This document shows positions 52,137 to 61,500 of a stretch of DNA of 64,000 nucleotides, in pieces (the first letter of the stretch is position 1; each line of letters opens with the position of its first letter). The translations under genes and the position numbers were made by a program. The notes below the pieces were generated by a model. It worked only from the letters and a program-made list of their open reading frames with translations. It was not told the DNA's origin and did not search any database. Location: assembly GCA_947483555.1 (NCBI GenBank), contig CANKMW010000009.1:62001-126000 (forward strand), in the 5' to 3' direction. The stretch comes from Myxococcales bacterium. Its GTDB lineage: Bacteria; Myxococcota_A; Polyangia; Haliangiales; Haliangiaceae.

Positions 52137-52694
52137 CTAGAGATCGTTGTTGTGCACGCCGAACGCCTTGGCGAGCTCGGTCCGGACCACGGGCATCTGC
52201 GCGTCGCCGGTCTCGATCACCCGCCGTCCACCGACCACGGGAGCGGCCTCGAAGTCGAGCGCGCGCACGACGGAATCGAGCTCGATCCGGACCGGGATGC
52301 GCGCGGCCGCGCCCGGCGGCAGGGCGATCTCGTACTCGAACGATACCGCCAGCTGGTCGCGGTCACGCACCGTGAACGGCTCGATCACCCCGCGGATGTC
52401 GGCGCTGCCGGTCAGCTCGTAGGCGTAGGTGCCGGTGCCGCGATCGAGCTCCAGGCTCATGCGCGCGTACAGCCCGGTCGGAGCGTCCGGGAACTCGAGG
52501 TCGGGCGGCACCTCCCCGGTGGCCCACAGCAAGTCCAGCATCGGAGCCAGCGTCCGCGGATCGCCGGCGCCGGCGTCCCCGATCGCGCGCGTGTTGCGCA
52601 GGTGGAGCGCGGCTCGGTCGAGCGTCAGCTCGTTGTCGACCGTTCCCGGGATGACCGAGGGCCGCGTCAGCCACGCCAGAGCGCAGCGCCTTGG
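52137..52694 (-). pseudogene. 5'-truncated gene fused behind the UPF0178 gene
   Basis: An open, protein-like frame without a start codon at its head (TRPSVIPGTVDNELTLDRAA, LHLRNTRAIGDAGAGDPRTL) that continues to LAKAFGVHNNDL and a stop at 52137. The first in-frame ATG is internal (52541). The fragment begins exactly where the UPF0178 frame runs out of family similarity, in another frame, so a deletion probably removed its 5' end. Beta-rich, with FEYEIALPPGAAARIPVRI; likely the C-terminus of an exported protein. Confidence 0.6.
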
Positions 52695-53127
52695 TCAGCA
52701 GACTGTCGAGCCGGGCGGCGAACTTCTGCTTGGCCTTGGCGTTGAATGGCGGGGGCCCTGGAGTCTCGATCCCGGTCTCGCGCAGGCTGGCCATCAGATC
52801 GCGAACCGAGAGGCGGTCGCTGACGTTCGCCTCGGAATAGAGGTCGCCGCGCGGATCGATCACGGTCAGACCCTTGCCGACCAGGACCGCGGCGAGCGGG
52901 ATGTCGGCGGTCACGCAGAAGTCGTGGGGCGCGCAGTGATCGGCGATGTACGCATCGGCGACATCCGCGCCCTGGCTGACCCGGACGAACGAGACCAGCG
53001 GACTGTCGGAGATCCGGACGTACTTGTTGGCGACCAGCACGGTGGCGATCTGCAGCCGCTGCGACGCCCGCAAGATGATCTCCTTGACCTCGGTGGGGAG
53101 TGCGTCGGCGTCGACCCAGATCTTCAC
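52363..53127 (-). CDS. UPF0178 (YaiI/YqxD, DUF188) protein with aberrant C-terminal extension
   Basis: Start at the GTG giving VKIWVDADALPTEVKEIILRAS, the standard N-terminus; a GTG five codons upstream is possible. CVTADIPLAAVLVGKGLTVIDPRGDLY and ANVSDRLSVRDLMASLRETG complete the ~150-aa PIN-like domain with its acidic residues. Normal members end about where LLTKALRS falls (52678), but here there is no stop: the frame runs on for about 105 Arg/Ala-rich codons over a truncated gene. The native product was probably about 150 aa. Confidence 0.8.
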   Translation of the reverse strand: MKIWVDADALPTEVKEIILRASQRLQIATVLVANKYVRISDSPLVSFVRVSQGADVADAYIADHCAPHDFCVTADIPLAAVLVGKGLTVIDPRGDLYSEANVSDRLSVRDLMASLRETGIETPGPPPFNAKAKQKFAARLDSLLTKALRSGVADAALGHPGNGRQRADARPSRAPPAQHARDRGRRRRRSADAGSDAGLAVGHRGGAARPRVPGRSDRAVRAHEPGARSRHRHLRLRADRQRRHPRGDRAVHGA

Positions 53128-53150
53128 CGCGCCACCATACACGGCGTCCA

Positions 53151-53390
53151 GTGGCCGACCTCGTCGACGACGGCGGGGTACTCGATCGCCTCGAGCCCGG
53201 GCCTGATCGGCGCCGACAGCTCCACGCCGACGTCGATCCGGCCGCCTACGTCGTCAACGTTGTCACCTTCCTGGTCTCGACCATCGCGGTCCAGCGCCTG
53301 CTCGCGCCGCTCCCCGACGATCAGGTGCTGCGCGAGGTGCTGCGCATGGCACGCGCCGCGCTGTTCCGCCCCGTCACGCCCACCCCCAGG
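53151..53390 (+). pseudogene. TetR-family C-terminal remnant
   Basis: A coding-like segment from a GTG reads VADLVDDGGVLDRLEPGPDR, then DVDPAAYVVNVVTFLVSTIA, LPDDQVLREVLRMARAALFRP. This resembles the ligand-domain end of TetR regulators, where a helix ending in 'ALFRP' is often C-terminal. There is no N-terminal helix-turn-helix, and after FRP the frame becomes low-complexity. Probably a decapitated regulator. It abuts the UPF0178 start on the other strand. Confidence 0.45.
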
Positions 53391-53570
53391 ACGGCGAGCG
53401 CGACAGCGTCTGCACGCCCGCGGGTACCTGCCGGGTCGTCGGCTGGAGCTGCTGAGGGCCCGCCGCGGGACCAACGCGCCGCCGAGGTCGGTGAGCGCCT
53501 CGGTCAGCATCGCCGCGGCCTCCTCGAGGCGCGCTTCCAGCGCCGGGGCCCGGTCTGCTATCGTCGCGTC

Positions 53571-54611
53571 GTGTCTCAGGTTGCCGCCGGCACCGCCCGC
53601 GCCCGCGCCCTCGCGCTCGTCGAGTCGATCCAGACCGGCTTCGCCACCGCGCTCGAGTCGGTCACCGCCGCGGTCGGAGCGCCGAGCCGGTTCGAGGCGA
53701 TCCGCTGGCAGCGTGACGGCGGGCGCCACGGCGGCGGGGTGCGGCTCGGCGCCGGTGACACCGCCGCGCTCGACCGGGCGTCCATCAACGTCTCTCAGGT
53801 TCACTACGACGACGAGCCCGATCGCGCGCTGAGCTCGGCCACCGCGCTGTCGACGATCATCCACCCCGCCTCACCGCATGCGCCGTCGGTGCACATCCAC
53901 GTCAGCTGGACCGAGCTCCGCAGCGGTCGCGCCTACTGGCGCCTGATGGCCGATCTCAACCCGGCGATCCCCGACCAGGTCGCCACCGCCAGCTTCACCG
54001 CCGCGCTGCGCGACGCCGCCCCCGAGCTCGCCGAGCTCGCCCGGTCCCAGGGCGACCGCTACTTCTGGATCCCCGCGCTCGGCCGCCATCGCGGGGTCAC
54101 GCACTTCTATCTCGAGGACCACGCCACCGGCGATCCTGACGCCGACGAGGCGCTGGCCCGCCGCGTCGGCGCGGCCGCGACCGGTACGTACGCCAGGCTG
54201 CTGGACGAGGCGCTGCGCCGCGCCACTCCGATCACCGCCGACGATCGCGCCCGCCAGCTCGCCTACCACACCCTCTACCTGTTCCAGGTCCTCACGCTCG
54301 ACCGCGGCACCACCGCGGGGCTGCTGATCCACGACCAGAACGACGTCGGCATCCTCGGCTCGCTACCCGCCCGCGTCGACCGCGCGCTGCTCGGCTCGTG
54401 GCGCGCCCGCATGCCGCCGCCCCAGGACGCGCTGCTCGACGCGATCGTCGCGGCCCTGCCCGACGCTCGGCCGTCCCCGGTCGACGAGCCCACCAAGGTC
54501 GCCCTGGCCCGCGCCCTGCGCGCCCACTACCAGGCCCACCCCGAGGCCCTCGCGCTGCAGGCCTCAGGCGGCGTCACGGTGCCAACGGTGGCGAACCACC
54601 GGGCAGGGTGA
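53571..54611 (+). CDS. Divergent coproporphyrinogen III oxidase (HemF)-like protein
   Basis: 346 aa from the GTG at 53571, preceded by TATCGT 6 nt upstream and no ribosome site. HemF-like order of blocks: WQRDGGRHGGGVRLGAGDTAALDRASINVSQVHY, IIHPASPHAPSVHIHVSWTEL, YFWIPALGRHRGVTHFYLEDH, YLFQVLTLDRGTTAGLLIHDQNDVGILGSLPARV. HemF oxidatively decarboxylates coproporphyrinogen III in haem synthesis. Several classic positions differ (no FGGG.DLTP motif; ADLNP instead; HIHVSW for HANVR), so it may be a paralogue with altered activity. Confidence 0.75.
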   Translation: MSQVAAGTARARALALVESIQTGFATALESVTAAVGAPSRFEAIRWQRDGGRHGGGVRLGAGDTAALDRASINVSQVHYDDEPDRALSSATALSTIIHPASPHAPSVHIHVSWTELRSGRAYWRLMADLNPAIPDQVATASFTAALRDAAPELAELARSQGDRYFWIPALGRHRGVTHFYLEDHATGDPDADEALARRVGAAATGTYARLLDEALRRATPITADDRARQLAYHTLYLFQVLTLDRGTTAGLLIHDQNDVGILGSLPARVDRALLGSWRARMPPPQDALLDAIVAALPDARPSPVDEPTKVALARALRAHYQAHPEALALQASGGVTVPTVANHRAG

Positions 54612-54615
54612 GGCG

Positions 54616-55173
54616 CTATCTTGCGACCACGGCCCGGGCCATCGCTTCGCACGCGGCGTCGACCGCCGGCGCGCCGCCCTTGTCGCGATTGCAGACCAGC
54701 GAGACCGTGATCGTGCCGTCGGTGAACGAGATCTGACGAGTCGCCTGCCGGTCGGTGGGAGAGACCACTTCGATGTCGCAGCCGTGAAACGAGCCGTGAT
54801 CCCAGGTCTTGCTCGGGCCTGGGGTCGACTTGGTCTGATCCGCCATCGGCTTCTGGATGCCGGCGGCGCACGCCTCGGCCGTCGCGCCCCGCATGAAGGC
54901 GATCCCGTCGGCGGGTAGCTCGAGTTGCTGGATCAGCACGCTCGGCGTGAAGCCGGCGGGCAGCACGCTCGGCGAGAGCACCCTCCCGTTCGGTCCCGCC
55001 TGCTTCACCATCTCGGGCTCGTCGACCTGGTTCCACCCGGCCGGGACGGCGAGGCTGAAGCTGTTGAACTGGAGGACATCGACGCGGTGACCGGGGAGCG
55101 CGCGCTTCTTCTTGCACGCTGCGCCGCTCACCATCACGACGAAAAGGAGCACCGCGCTTCCAGCCATCCGCAT
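54616..55173 (-). CDS. Lipoprotein, unknown function
   Basis: 185 aa. Signal with lipobox GAAC (LLFVVMVSGAAC) and KKKR after the Cys. FNSFSLAVPAGWNQVDEPEM, LIQQLELPADGIAFMRG and DIEVVSPTDRQATRQISFTDG resemble the small alpha/beta 'PsbP-like' layout of exported proteins, without certainty. GATAGT ends 6 nt before the ATG. Convergent with the HemF-like gene (4-nt gap). Confidence 0.68.
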   Translation of the reverse strand: MRMAGSAVLLFVVMVSGAACKKKRALPGHRVDVLQFNSFSLAVPAGWNQVDEPEMVKQAGPNGRVLSPSVLPAGFTPSVLIQQLELPADGIAFMRGATAEACAAGIQKPMADQTKSTPGPSKTWDHGSFHGCDIEVVSPTDRQATRQISFTDGTITVSLVCNRDKGGAPAVDAACEAMARAVVAR

Positions 55174-55232
55174 GCGCCGACTATCGCAGACCGCCGGGCC
55201 GCGTGGTCATCTGAACGCTGGTTAGCGGCTCG

Positions 55233-56267
55233 CTACGGCGGGCCGAGCTCGATCGTGGCCTGGTCCTCGGTGTAGCGCTCGGTGGTCTTGCCGGGCAGGT
55301 GGAAGCGGGCGTGCGACGCGACGTCCGAGGTCAGCTTGCCGCGCACCGGCAGCGGATCCGAGGCGCGCACGGTGAGCGTCCCGGTGACCACGCGGCGCAG
55401 CGCCACCACCTCGCCGAGCACGCCGGCCGCCATGCCGGGCACCGTGATGTCCTGCGGCTCGCCGATCCGTTCGACCTCGACCACGACCGTCCAGCCGGCG
55501 GCGTCGGCGGCGGTGAGCCGGTAGGTCGCGGTCTGCTTGAGCACCGCGCCGCCGGCGCGCAGCACGCTGACCACGCGCCAGCGGGCCCCGACGGCGATCG
55601 GCTCCTCGGGCAGCGGCACCACCAGCCCGAGCCAGCGCTGCACCAGCTCGTCGCGGGCGTCGACGCGGTGACGGGCCGGATCGTCGACCAGCGTGGTGGT
55701 CAGGATCCGGCCGCGGGCGTCGGTCGTGATGTCGGCGCGCCGCTTCTCGAGCAGCAGGCGCCACCGCTCGAGGTAGAACTCGGCGGCCGCGACCCCGGCC
55801 GCCGGACCGCCGGCCTCGACCGTCGCGCTCAACCCGCGCAGCTGGACCGCCACGGCGGCCGCACCGGCGCTGGCGGGCGGCGCGGCGGTGATCCCGAAAC
55901 CGTCGCGGAGCGGCGCCAGCGTCAGCGGATCGGTCCACACCCCATCGGCGTAGCCGCGGGTGGTGACCAGCGCGCGCGCCACCAGCTCGCGGGCGCTGCC
56001 ATCGGGCCGATAGCGCAGCACCTTGCGGGCGCCCTGGCCCGGCTCGAGCAGCGTGAAGCGCAGCTCGCGAGGCATCTCGACGGCCGGCTCGGGGGGACGC
56101 AGCGGCGTCAGCGGCGGCAGCCGGCGCAGGTTCGGCGCCACCAGCGCGCCGGCGTCGCCCGCGGCGCCACCGTCCTTGTTCGGCTTCGCCGTCGACCTGG
56201 TCTGACAGCCGGTGACGACGACGAGCGCGCTGGCGATCAGCGTCGCTGAAAGGCTGGCCCTGGGCAC
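55233..56267 (-). CDS. Lipoprotein, unknown function, at the end of the pilin operon
   Basis: 344 aa from a GTG. Lipobox VTGC. Pro/Ala-rich linker to about residue 60, then a beta-rich domain (ELRFTLLEPGQGARKVLRYRPDG, ATYRLTAADAAGWTVVVEVERIGEPQDITV, VVTGTLTVRASDPLPVRGKL). It starts 9 nt after the GspH-like gene, so it may be the last gene of the minor pilin operon, perhaps a pilus-assembly lipoprotein. No family recognised. Confidence 0.7.
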   Translation of the reverse strand: MPRASLSATLIASALVVVTGCQTRSTAKPNKDGGAAGDAGALVAPNLRRLPPLTPLRPPEPAVEMPRELRFTLLEPGQGARKVLRYRPDGSARELVARALVTTRGYADGVWTDPLTLAPLRDGFGITAAPPASAGAAAVAVQLRGLSATVEAGGPAAGVAAAEFYLERWRLLLEKRRADITTDARGRILTTTLVDDPARHRVDARDELVQRWLGLVVPLPEEPIAVGARWRVVSVLRAGGAVLKQTATYRLTAADAAGWTVVVEVERIGEPQDITVPGMAAGVLGEVVALRRVVTGTLTVRASDPLPVRGKLTSDVASHARFHLPGKTTERYTEDQATIELGPP

Positions 56268-56276
56268 GTGCCGAGT

Positions 56277-56852
56277 CTACCAGCGGTCGAACGTCATCGG
56301 CGTGCCACCGAGCGGCAGCACGACGACGCGCGCCTTGCGCTGGCCCTTGTCGGCGGCCAGGTAGACGGTGATGCCGTCGCACGTGCCGTCGGGGTTGCAG
56401 CGAATCTCGAACGAGTCGCCGGTTCCGAGCGCGACCGCCGGGGCCGTGGCGCCGCCGGTGAGGTCGGCCGACGGCATGTACCCGGACAGGAGCACGGTGC
56501 GGTGGAGCTGGACCTCCGACAGCGTGAACCAGCTCGCGGTCACCGCTGGCGTCGGGTCCTCCTCGAGGCGCTGCACGGTCAGGGTCACGGCGCTGGCCGC
56601 GACCGTGAACACGGCGCGGGTCCGGGCCTTGCTTCCCTGCGCGGCAGCGACGTCGCCGCGGACCGCCCCACCCACCACCGCCTTGCGCGAGGTCTCGGCC
56701 AGCTTGCTCGACACCTGCGAGGCGACGTCGACCGGCCGCGGGTTGGCGCGCAGCAGCGAGATGGCGAGCACCGAGAGCACGCCGATGATCGCCACCGTCA
56801 CCAGCAACTCGGTGAGGGTGAAGCCGTGCTGGCGGCGCCGGCTGGCCGTCAC
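56277..56852 (-). CDS. Type IV pilus minor pilin, GspH/FimT family
   Basis: 191 aa. A prepilin leader and cleavage site GFTLTELLVTVAIIGVLSVLAISLLRANPR (Gly-Phe, with Glu at +5 of the mature protein) followed by the usual long helix, then a beta domain ending CNPDGTCDGITVYLAADKGQRKARVVVLP, the GspH/FimT signature. It overlaps the preceding PilW-like gene by 4 bp (GTGA). It should be a tip or initiation pilin. Confidence 0.9.
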   Translation of the reverse strand: MTASRRRQHGFTLTELLVTVAIIGVLSVLAISLLRANPRPVDVASQVSSKLAETSRKAVVGGAVRGDVAAAQGSKARTRAVFTVAASAVTLTVQRLEEDPTPAVTASWFTLSEVQLHRTVLLSGYMPSADLTGGATAPAVALGTGDSFEIRCNPDGTCDGITVYLAADKGQRKARVVVLPLGGTPMTFDRW

Positions 56853-58084
56853 AGGCCGACCCCCAGGTTGCGCAGGTCGGTGCCCACCGTCGAGTAGCGG
56901 TAGGCATGATCGCCGCGCAGCTCGAGCGGGCGGGCGGCGTCGGCCACGCCCTCGAGCTGGACCTCGTCACGGTCGCCGAGGTCGTTGTTACCGGGCCGGG
57001 CGTCGTCGACGAGCTTGGGGGTCCGCTGCGACGGCACCAGATCGATCTTGGTGTGGGTGCGCACCACCAGCGTGACCCGCACGCCGATCATCGTCGAGCG
57101 CTCGCGCGAGACCGGGGGAGCAAAGTACGACGCCATCACGTATGGCAGCGCGGGCGACGTGGTGGTGATCGGTGCGCTCAGCGTCTGCTGCGTGATGTCG
57201 GAGAACCACTCGCGGCGCGCGTCGGCGTCGAGATCGACGGTCTCCACGGCGAGCGCCACCGTGTTGCCGGTGTCGTCCCAGCGCGACGCGACCTGGAGGT
57301 CGGTGAATCCGACCGCGAGGTCCTGCCAGTCATCGACGAACCCGGCGGTCGGCGACAGCTGGAACACCGCCAGGTCGAGCCGGGTGGGGTCGATGCGGTA
57401 GCCGCGGGCCCGGAAGCGGTAGACCATCGCGCGGCTGTCGGTGCCGACCGCGGCGTCGGTGCGGATCTGATCGCACTGGTCGTTCTGCGCCGAGCCCCAC
57501 GGGGCGGCGAGGCCGAGCGTGAGCAGCTTCGGACCGACGGCAGCGATCTGCACCACGCAGGCGAAGAACCGGATGTCGGTCGGCGCGCCGTCCTGGGCCT
57601 TGACGATCACGGCGACCTCGCCGGGCAGGAAGTCGCCGGCGTCATCGACGGTGATGGTGGTGAACGGCTGCCCGGCCCGGGTGCCCGCGGCCAGGGCGTC
57701 GTCGGCGGTGCCGTTGAAGTTCTCGACCCGGGCCTGGGCGGACCCGTCGGCGTAGAACATCCGGATCTGGTCGGGACCGAAGCCGCTGGCGTCGTTCGCG
57801 ATCTCGATCGGCTGGTGCAGGGTCTGGTCGGCGGCGACGAAGAAGCCGTCCGGCATCTGGAACCCGGCCTGGCGCAGATCGGCCTCGATGAGGCTGTGGC
57901 CGGCGGCCAGGATCTGTTGCAGCTCGGCGACGCCCTGCTGGCCGCGGTAGGCCAGCGACATGCGGCTGAAGATCGACAGGATCATCCCGACCAGCAACGA
58001 GCTGATCACCAGCGACACCATGACCTCGACCAGCGTGAAGCCGCGGGTGCGCCGCCCACGCCGCTGGCGTCGCGCTCGGGTCAC
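56849..58084 (-). CDS. pilW: Minor pilin, PilW family
   Basis: 411 aa. Basic leader RRGRRTRGFTLVEVMVSLVISSLLVGMILSIF with the prepilin peptidase site (G/FTLVE). The large periplasmic domain includes LQQILAAGHSLIEADLRQAGFQMPDGF, the 'ARQAGF'-type block of PilW, and later FRARGYRIDP. PilW-type pilins join PilV, PilX and FimT in the initiating complex with PilY1. 4-bp overlaps on both sides show tight operon structure. Confidence 0.9.
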   Translation of the reverse strand: MTRARRQRRGRRTRGFTLVEVMVSLVISSLLVGMILSIFSRMSLAYRGQQGVAELQQILAAGHSLIEADLRQAGFQMPDGFFVAADQTLHQPIEIANDASGFGPDQIRMFYADGSAQARVENFNGTADDALAAGTRAGQPFTTITVDDAGDFLPGEVAVIVKAQDGAPTDIRFFACVVQIAAVGPKLLTLGLAAPWGSAQNDQCDQIRTDAAVGTDSRAMVYRFRARGYRIDPTRLDLAVFQLSPTAGFVDDWQDLAVGFTDLQVASRWDDTGNTVALAVETVDLDADARREWFSDITQQTLSAPITTTSPALPYVMASYFAPPVSRERSTMIGVRVTLVVRTHTKIDLVPSQRTPKLVDDARPGNNDLGDRDEVQLEGVADAARPLELRGDHAYRYSTVGTDLRNLGVGL

Positions 58085-58536
58085 AACGCCTCGGACGCGG
58101 TGCGGATCAGCTCGAAGCTGACCCGGTGATCGTGGATCCCGCCATCGGCGCCCGGCGCGGCGCCGGCGTCGGTCCAGGTCACGGCGACCCGGATCTTGAC
58201 CAGGTTGGTGGAGGTCGCGGTGAGCTCGGTGACCTGGACGTTGCGGTTGAACGTCACGCCGGCGCGGCCGGCGACCGTGTTCAGGTTGGCGTCGATCGGC
58301 AACCCGGTGACGCCGAACTCGGTGAACAGCGCCGCCAGGCTGAGGTTGCGGATCTCCTCGAGCGTGGCCTCGGCGACCGCGACCCCCTCGCCGCTGCGCG
58401 AGGTGGTGGCGTTGCCCTTGGAGACCACGACGTGCAGCGACAGCAAGCCGGTGAGGCCGATCACCGTGACGGTCAGGGTGATCAACATCTCCAGCAGGGT
58501 GAAGCCACCCTGTCGCCTGGTCCGCCGCGCCCGCAT
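58081..58536 (-). CDS. pilV: Minor pilin, PilV family
   Basis: 151 aa from the ATG at 58536, which overlaps the PilY1 stop by 1 nt. Leader RARRTRRQGGFTLLEMLITLTVTVIGLTGLLSLHVVV, a canonical class III signal with Glu+5. The periplasmic part has VAEATLEEIRNL, matching PilV/type IV pilin modification proteins. It forms part of the priming tip complex. Confidence 0.88.
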   Translation of the reverse strand: MRARRTRRQGGFTLLEMLITLTVTVIGLTGLLSLHVVVSKGNATTSRSGEGVAVAEATLEEIRNLSLAALFTEFGVTGLPIDANLNTVAGRAGVTFNRNVQVTELTATSTNLVKIRVAVTWTDAGAAPGADGGIHDHRVSFELIRTASEAL

Positions 58537-61500
58537 CAGTAGACCTGCCGCCACCCCAGGAGCGCGAGGGCGTCGGCGTTGCCGACGGTGGTGGTGCCGC
58601 TCTCGCTGCCGCCGCCGAACTGCGGCGGCGGGTTGGTCGCGTTGCTGTCGTCGCCAGCGTTGGCCGCCCGCGGGGTGCCGATCCGCGACACGTCGCCCGA
58701 CAGGGTCGCGAAGTACAGCGCCCCGGCGTCGCCGTACAGCGCCCCCATGACCGCCGAGGCCAGGGTCTGGCTGAAGTCCTCGGCGAAGTTACCGGCGGTG
58801 TCGGCGTCGAGCCGCATGCCCTGCACCACCGTCGAGCCGAGGTCGCAGGTCGAGGTTCCGACCACGGGATCCTTGGTGCGGGTGAAGATGACCTGCTCGG
58901 GCGTCACCACGACGCCGCCGTAGAACTTCTCGCACGAGTTCAAGGTGCAGGCGCCGGTGAGCTTGGAGCGGATCGCGCCGGTGTCGGCGTAGACCGCGTA
59001 GAACTCGTTGGTCTGGGTCACGGCGTGGCTCTCGAGCCCGCCGGTGCCGAAGAACAGCACCGCGCGCGTCGAGGAGTCGGCGCGGACCGCCAGCGTGCCG
59101 CTGATCGGGCTCGGCGCGCCGAGGGCGCCGCTGGTCGTCGCCGTCGAGAACATCGCCATCTGCTTGACCCCGCTGAGGTCGTCGACCTCGATCGAACCGA
59201 GCGCGGAGTTGTCGTTGAAGGCGCCGTTGAGGTCCTTGGCCGGATCCAGCTTGTAGACGTTGCCGCAGGCGTCGGCGAACACGACGCGGTCGGCGTAGCC
59301 GTTGATCGTCGGCGCACCGGGTTCGAGGTCGTCGTCGGTCTCGAACACGCTGACGTCGGTGGTCAGCGGGCAGGCGGCCTTGAACTGCCACACCATCTCG
59401 CCGGTGGCGAGGTCGTAGGCGGCGACGATGCGGCCGCGCTCCCAGGGCGCCACCGGATTGTCGAACGCCACGCCGGTGCCGGCGATGACGAAGTAGCGCT
59501 CGGTGTTGGCGACGTACACGCGGGCGACGGCCGGCTTGGCGTGGCCCTGTCCGGCGTCGGCGTCGCCGGGCGTGGCGGTCCACAGCGGCGTCGGGCCGAG
59601 GACGGTGCCGGTGTCGGGATCGACCGTCTCGGTCACGTCGAGGGCGACGATGCTCTTGCCGCCGTTGCCGGCGCCGACCACGGCGGCGGTCGCGAAGGTG
59701 CCGTCGCTGCGGCGGTAGTCGGCGAGGGTCGGCGAGCCGTCGGGGAACGCGCTCACCTCGGTGGTGCCGGCGGCGATGCTCGAGGTCTGATCGGCGATCA
59801 TGCCGCCCGCCGTCTTGGGCGGGACGAAGGCCCACGCCTCGCGGCCGCTGGGCGCGGTCGTGATGCTGGTCGGGTTGGTCTGCACGGCGTGGATCATGCC
59901 GGTCTTGGCACCGAACAGGACCAGGCCCTTGCGGTCGGCGTACTGGTTCTGGAACGCGACGTGGCGCGCCTTGTCGGTGGCGGACGCGAACGAGTACCAG
60001 ATCGGGATCGCCGGCTTGGTCAGGATGGCGGGCGTCGAGGTCTCGATCGCGCCCAGGCGCGACAGCTGGATCCCGGCGTTGCCGATGCCGAACCGGGCGC
60101 TGCGCACCCAGGCGATCACGCTCGCGGCCTGGGCCTGGTCGGCGGCATCGAGGACGTCCTGGAGCTGCGCGCTGCTGGCGTTGGCGACCGTGAAGTCGAG
60201 GCGCACGTTGCCGGCGTCGGTCGCGGTGTAGATGTTGCGCGAACCGTCGGACGCGCTGTCGATGGCGTCGGCGGCGTCCCAGTAGGTCGCGTCGAGCGCC
60301 GCGTTGACGGCGTAGAAGCTGCCGCGATCGCCGGGCTGACGGAAGCCGCCCAGGTAGGTGACGCCGTCGTTGACGATGACGCCGGCCCGGAAGTGCTCGA
60401 GGGCCTGGGTGTAGTCGAACGTCATCTCGATGCTGCGCAGCTCGGGGGTGCGGGTGTGCGCCGCGTTCGAGCACATCACGGCCTTCCAGCGCACCTCGCG
60501 TCCGACCGGCTTCTGGAAGCTGGCGCACAGGTCGCCCGAGCTGTCGCCGCAGTCGGTGGCCTCGATCCAGTTGGGCGGCTCCTCGTTGGAGACGAAGAAG
60601 CGGATGGTCCCGGTGTTGAGCGTGTAGTCGGGATCGATGCGGGCCGCGGTGACCACCATCTCGGAGTTCTGCAGCGCGCCGAGGTCGATGGTCCCCGACG
60701 CCACCTCGCCGCACGGCACGTACTGGCTGACCATGCGGTTGGCGAACACGTAGAAGCTCGAGGTGTGGTTACCGTCGGCGATCATCACGTCGGGCGTGTT
60801 CGACGGGTCGTGGTCGTAGTTGAAGACGAAGCCGACGTCGAAGTCGTACGTCGGGTTGTTGGTGGTCGTGAGATTGAGCCGGGCGCGGCTGAACGGCGTC
60901 GCGGTGCCGTTGTTGACCCAGTAGAAGCTGGCCCCGCCGTTGCCGGCGTTGTAGTTCCAGTTGTCGGTACCGACGATGAGGTCCTTCTTGCCGTCACCCG
61001 AGAAGTCGGCGACCAGGACCGCGGTCGCCGCGCCCTGGAACGCGATCGACTGGAAGCTGGCGGTGTTGATGCCGCCGCCGTCGACGCCCTTCCACAGCCG
61101 CAGGCGGCTCGCCGCGGTCGTGCAGCAGCTCGGCGCGCCGGCGATCAGATCGCGACGGCCATCGCCGTCGACGTCGTCGAACCTGAACACCGGTAGGTTG
61201 GCGTCGGTGGGGAATCCCATGTTGGTGATGAGCGTCGAGGCGTAGGTGAACCGTGGCGAGGTGCCGCAGCGCCGCGGCGCCGGTGCCGCCGGCTGAGCGC
61301 CGCTGGCGGTGGAGCAGTTGTTGAGGAAGATGCGGATGGTGCCGTTGTTGTAGCCGCTGCCGACCAGCAGATCGATCTTGCGGTCACCGTTGTAGTCGAG
61401 CGCCTGGATGCTGGTGCCGCCCCAGGTCTGCGCCCCCATCGCCGACGGCGCCGTGCCCGACGCCATCGCCGAGACCGAGGCCAGAAATTGCGGGTTGCCG

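Noticed and set aside
59025..61196. 723-codon plus-strand open frame opposite pilY1
   Set aside because: Low-complexity Val/Gly/Arg/Asp shadow of the FG-GAP and propeller repeats.
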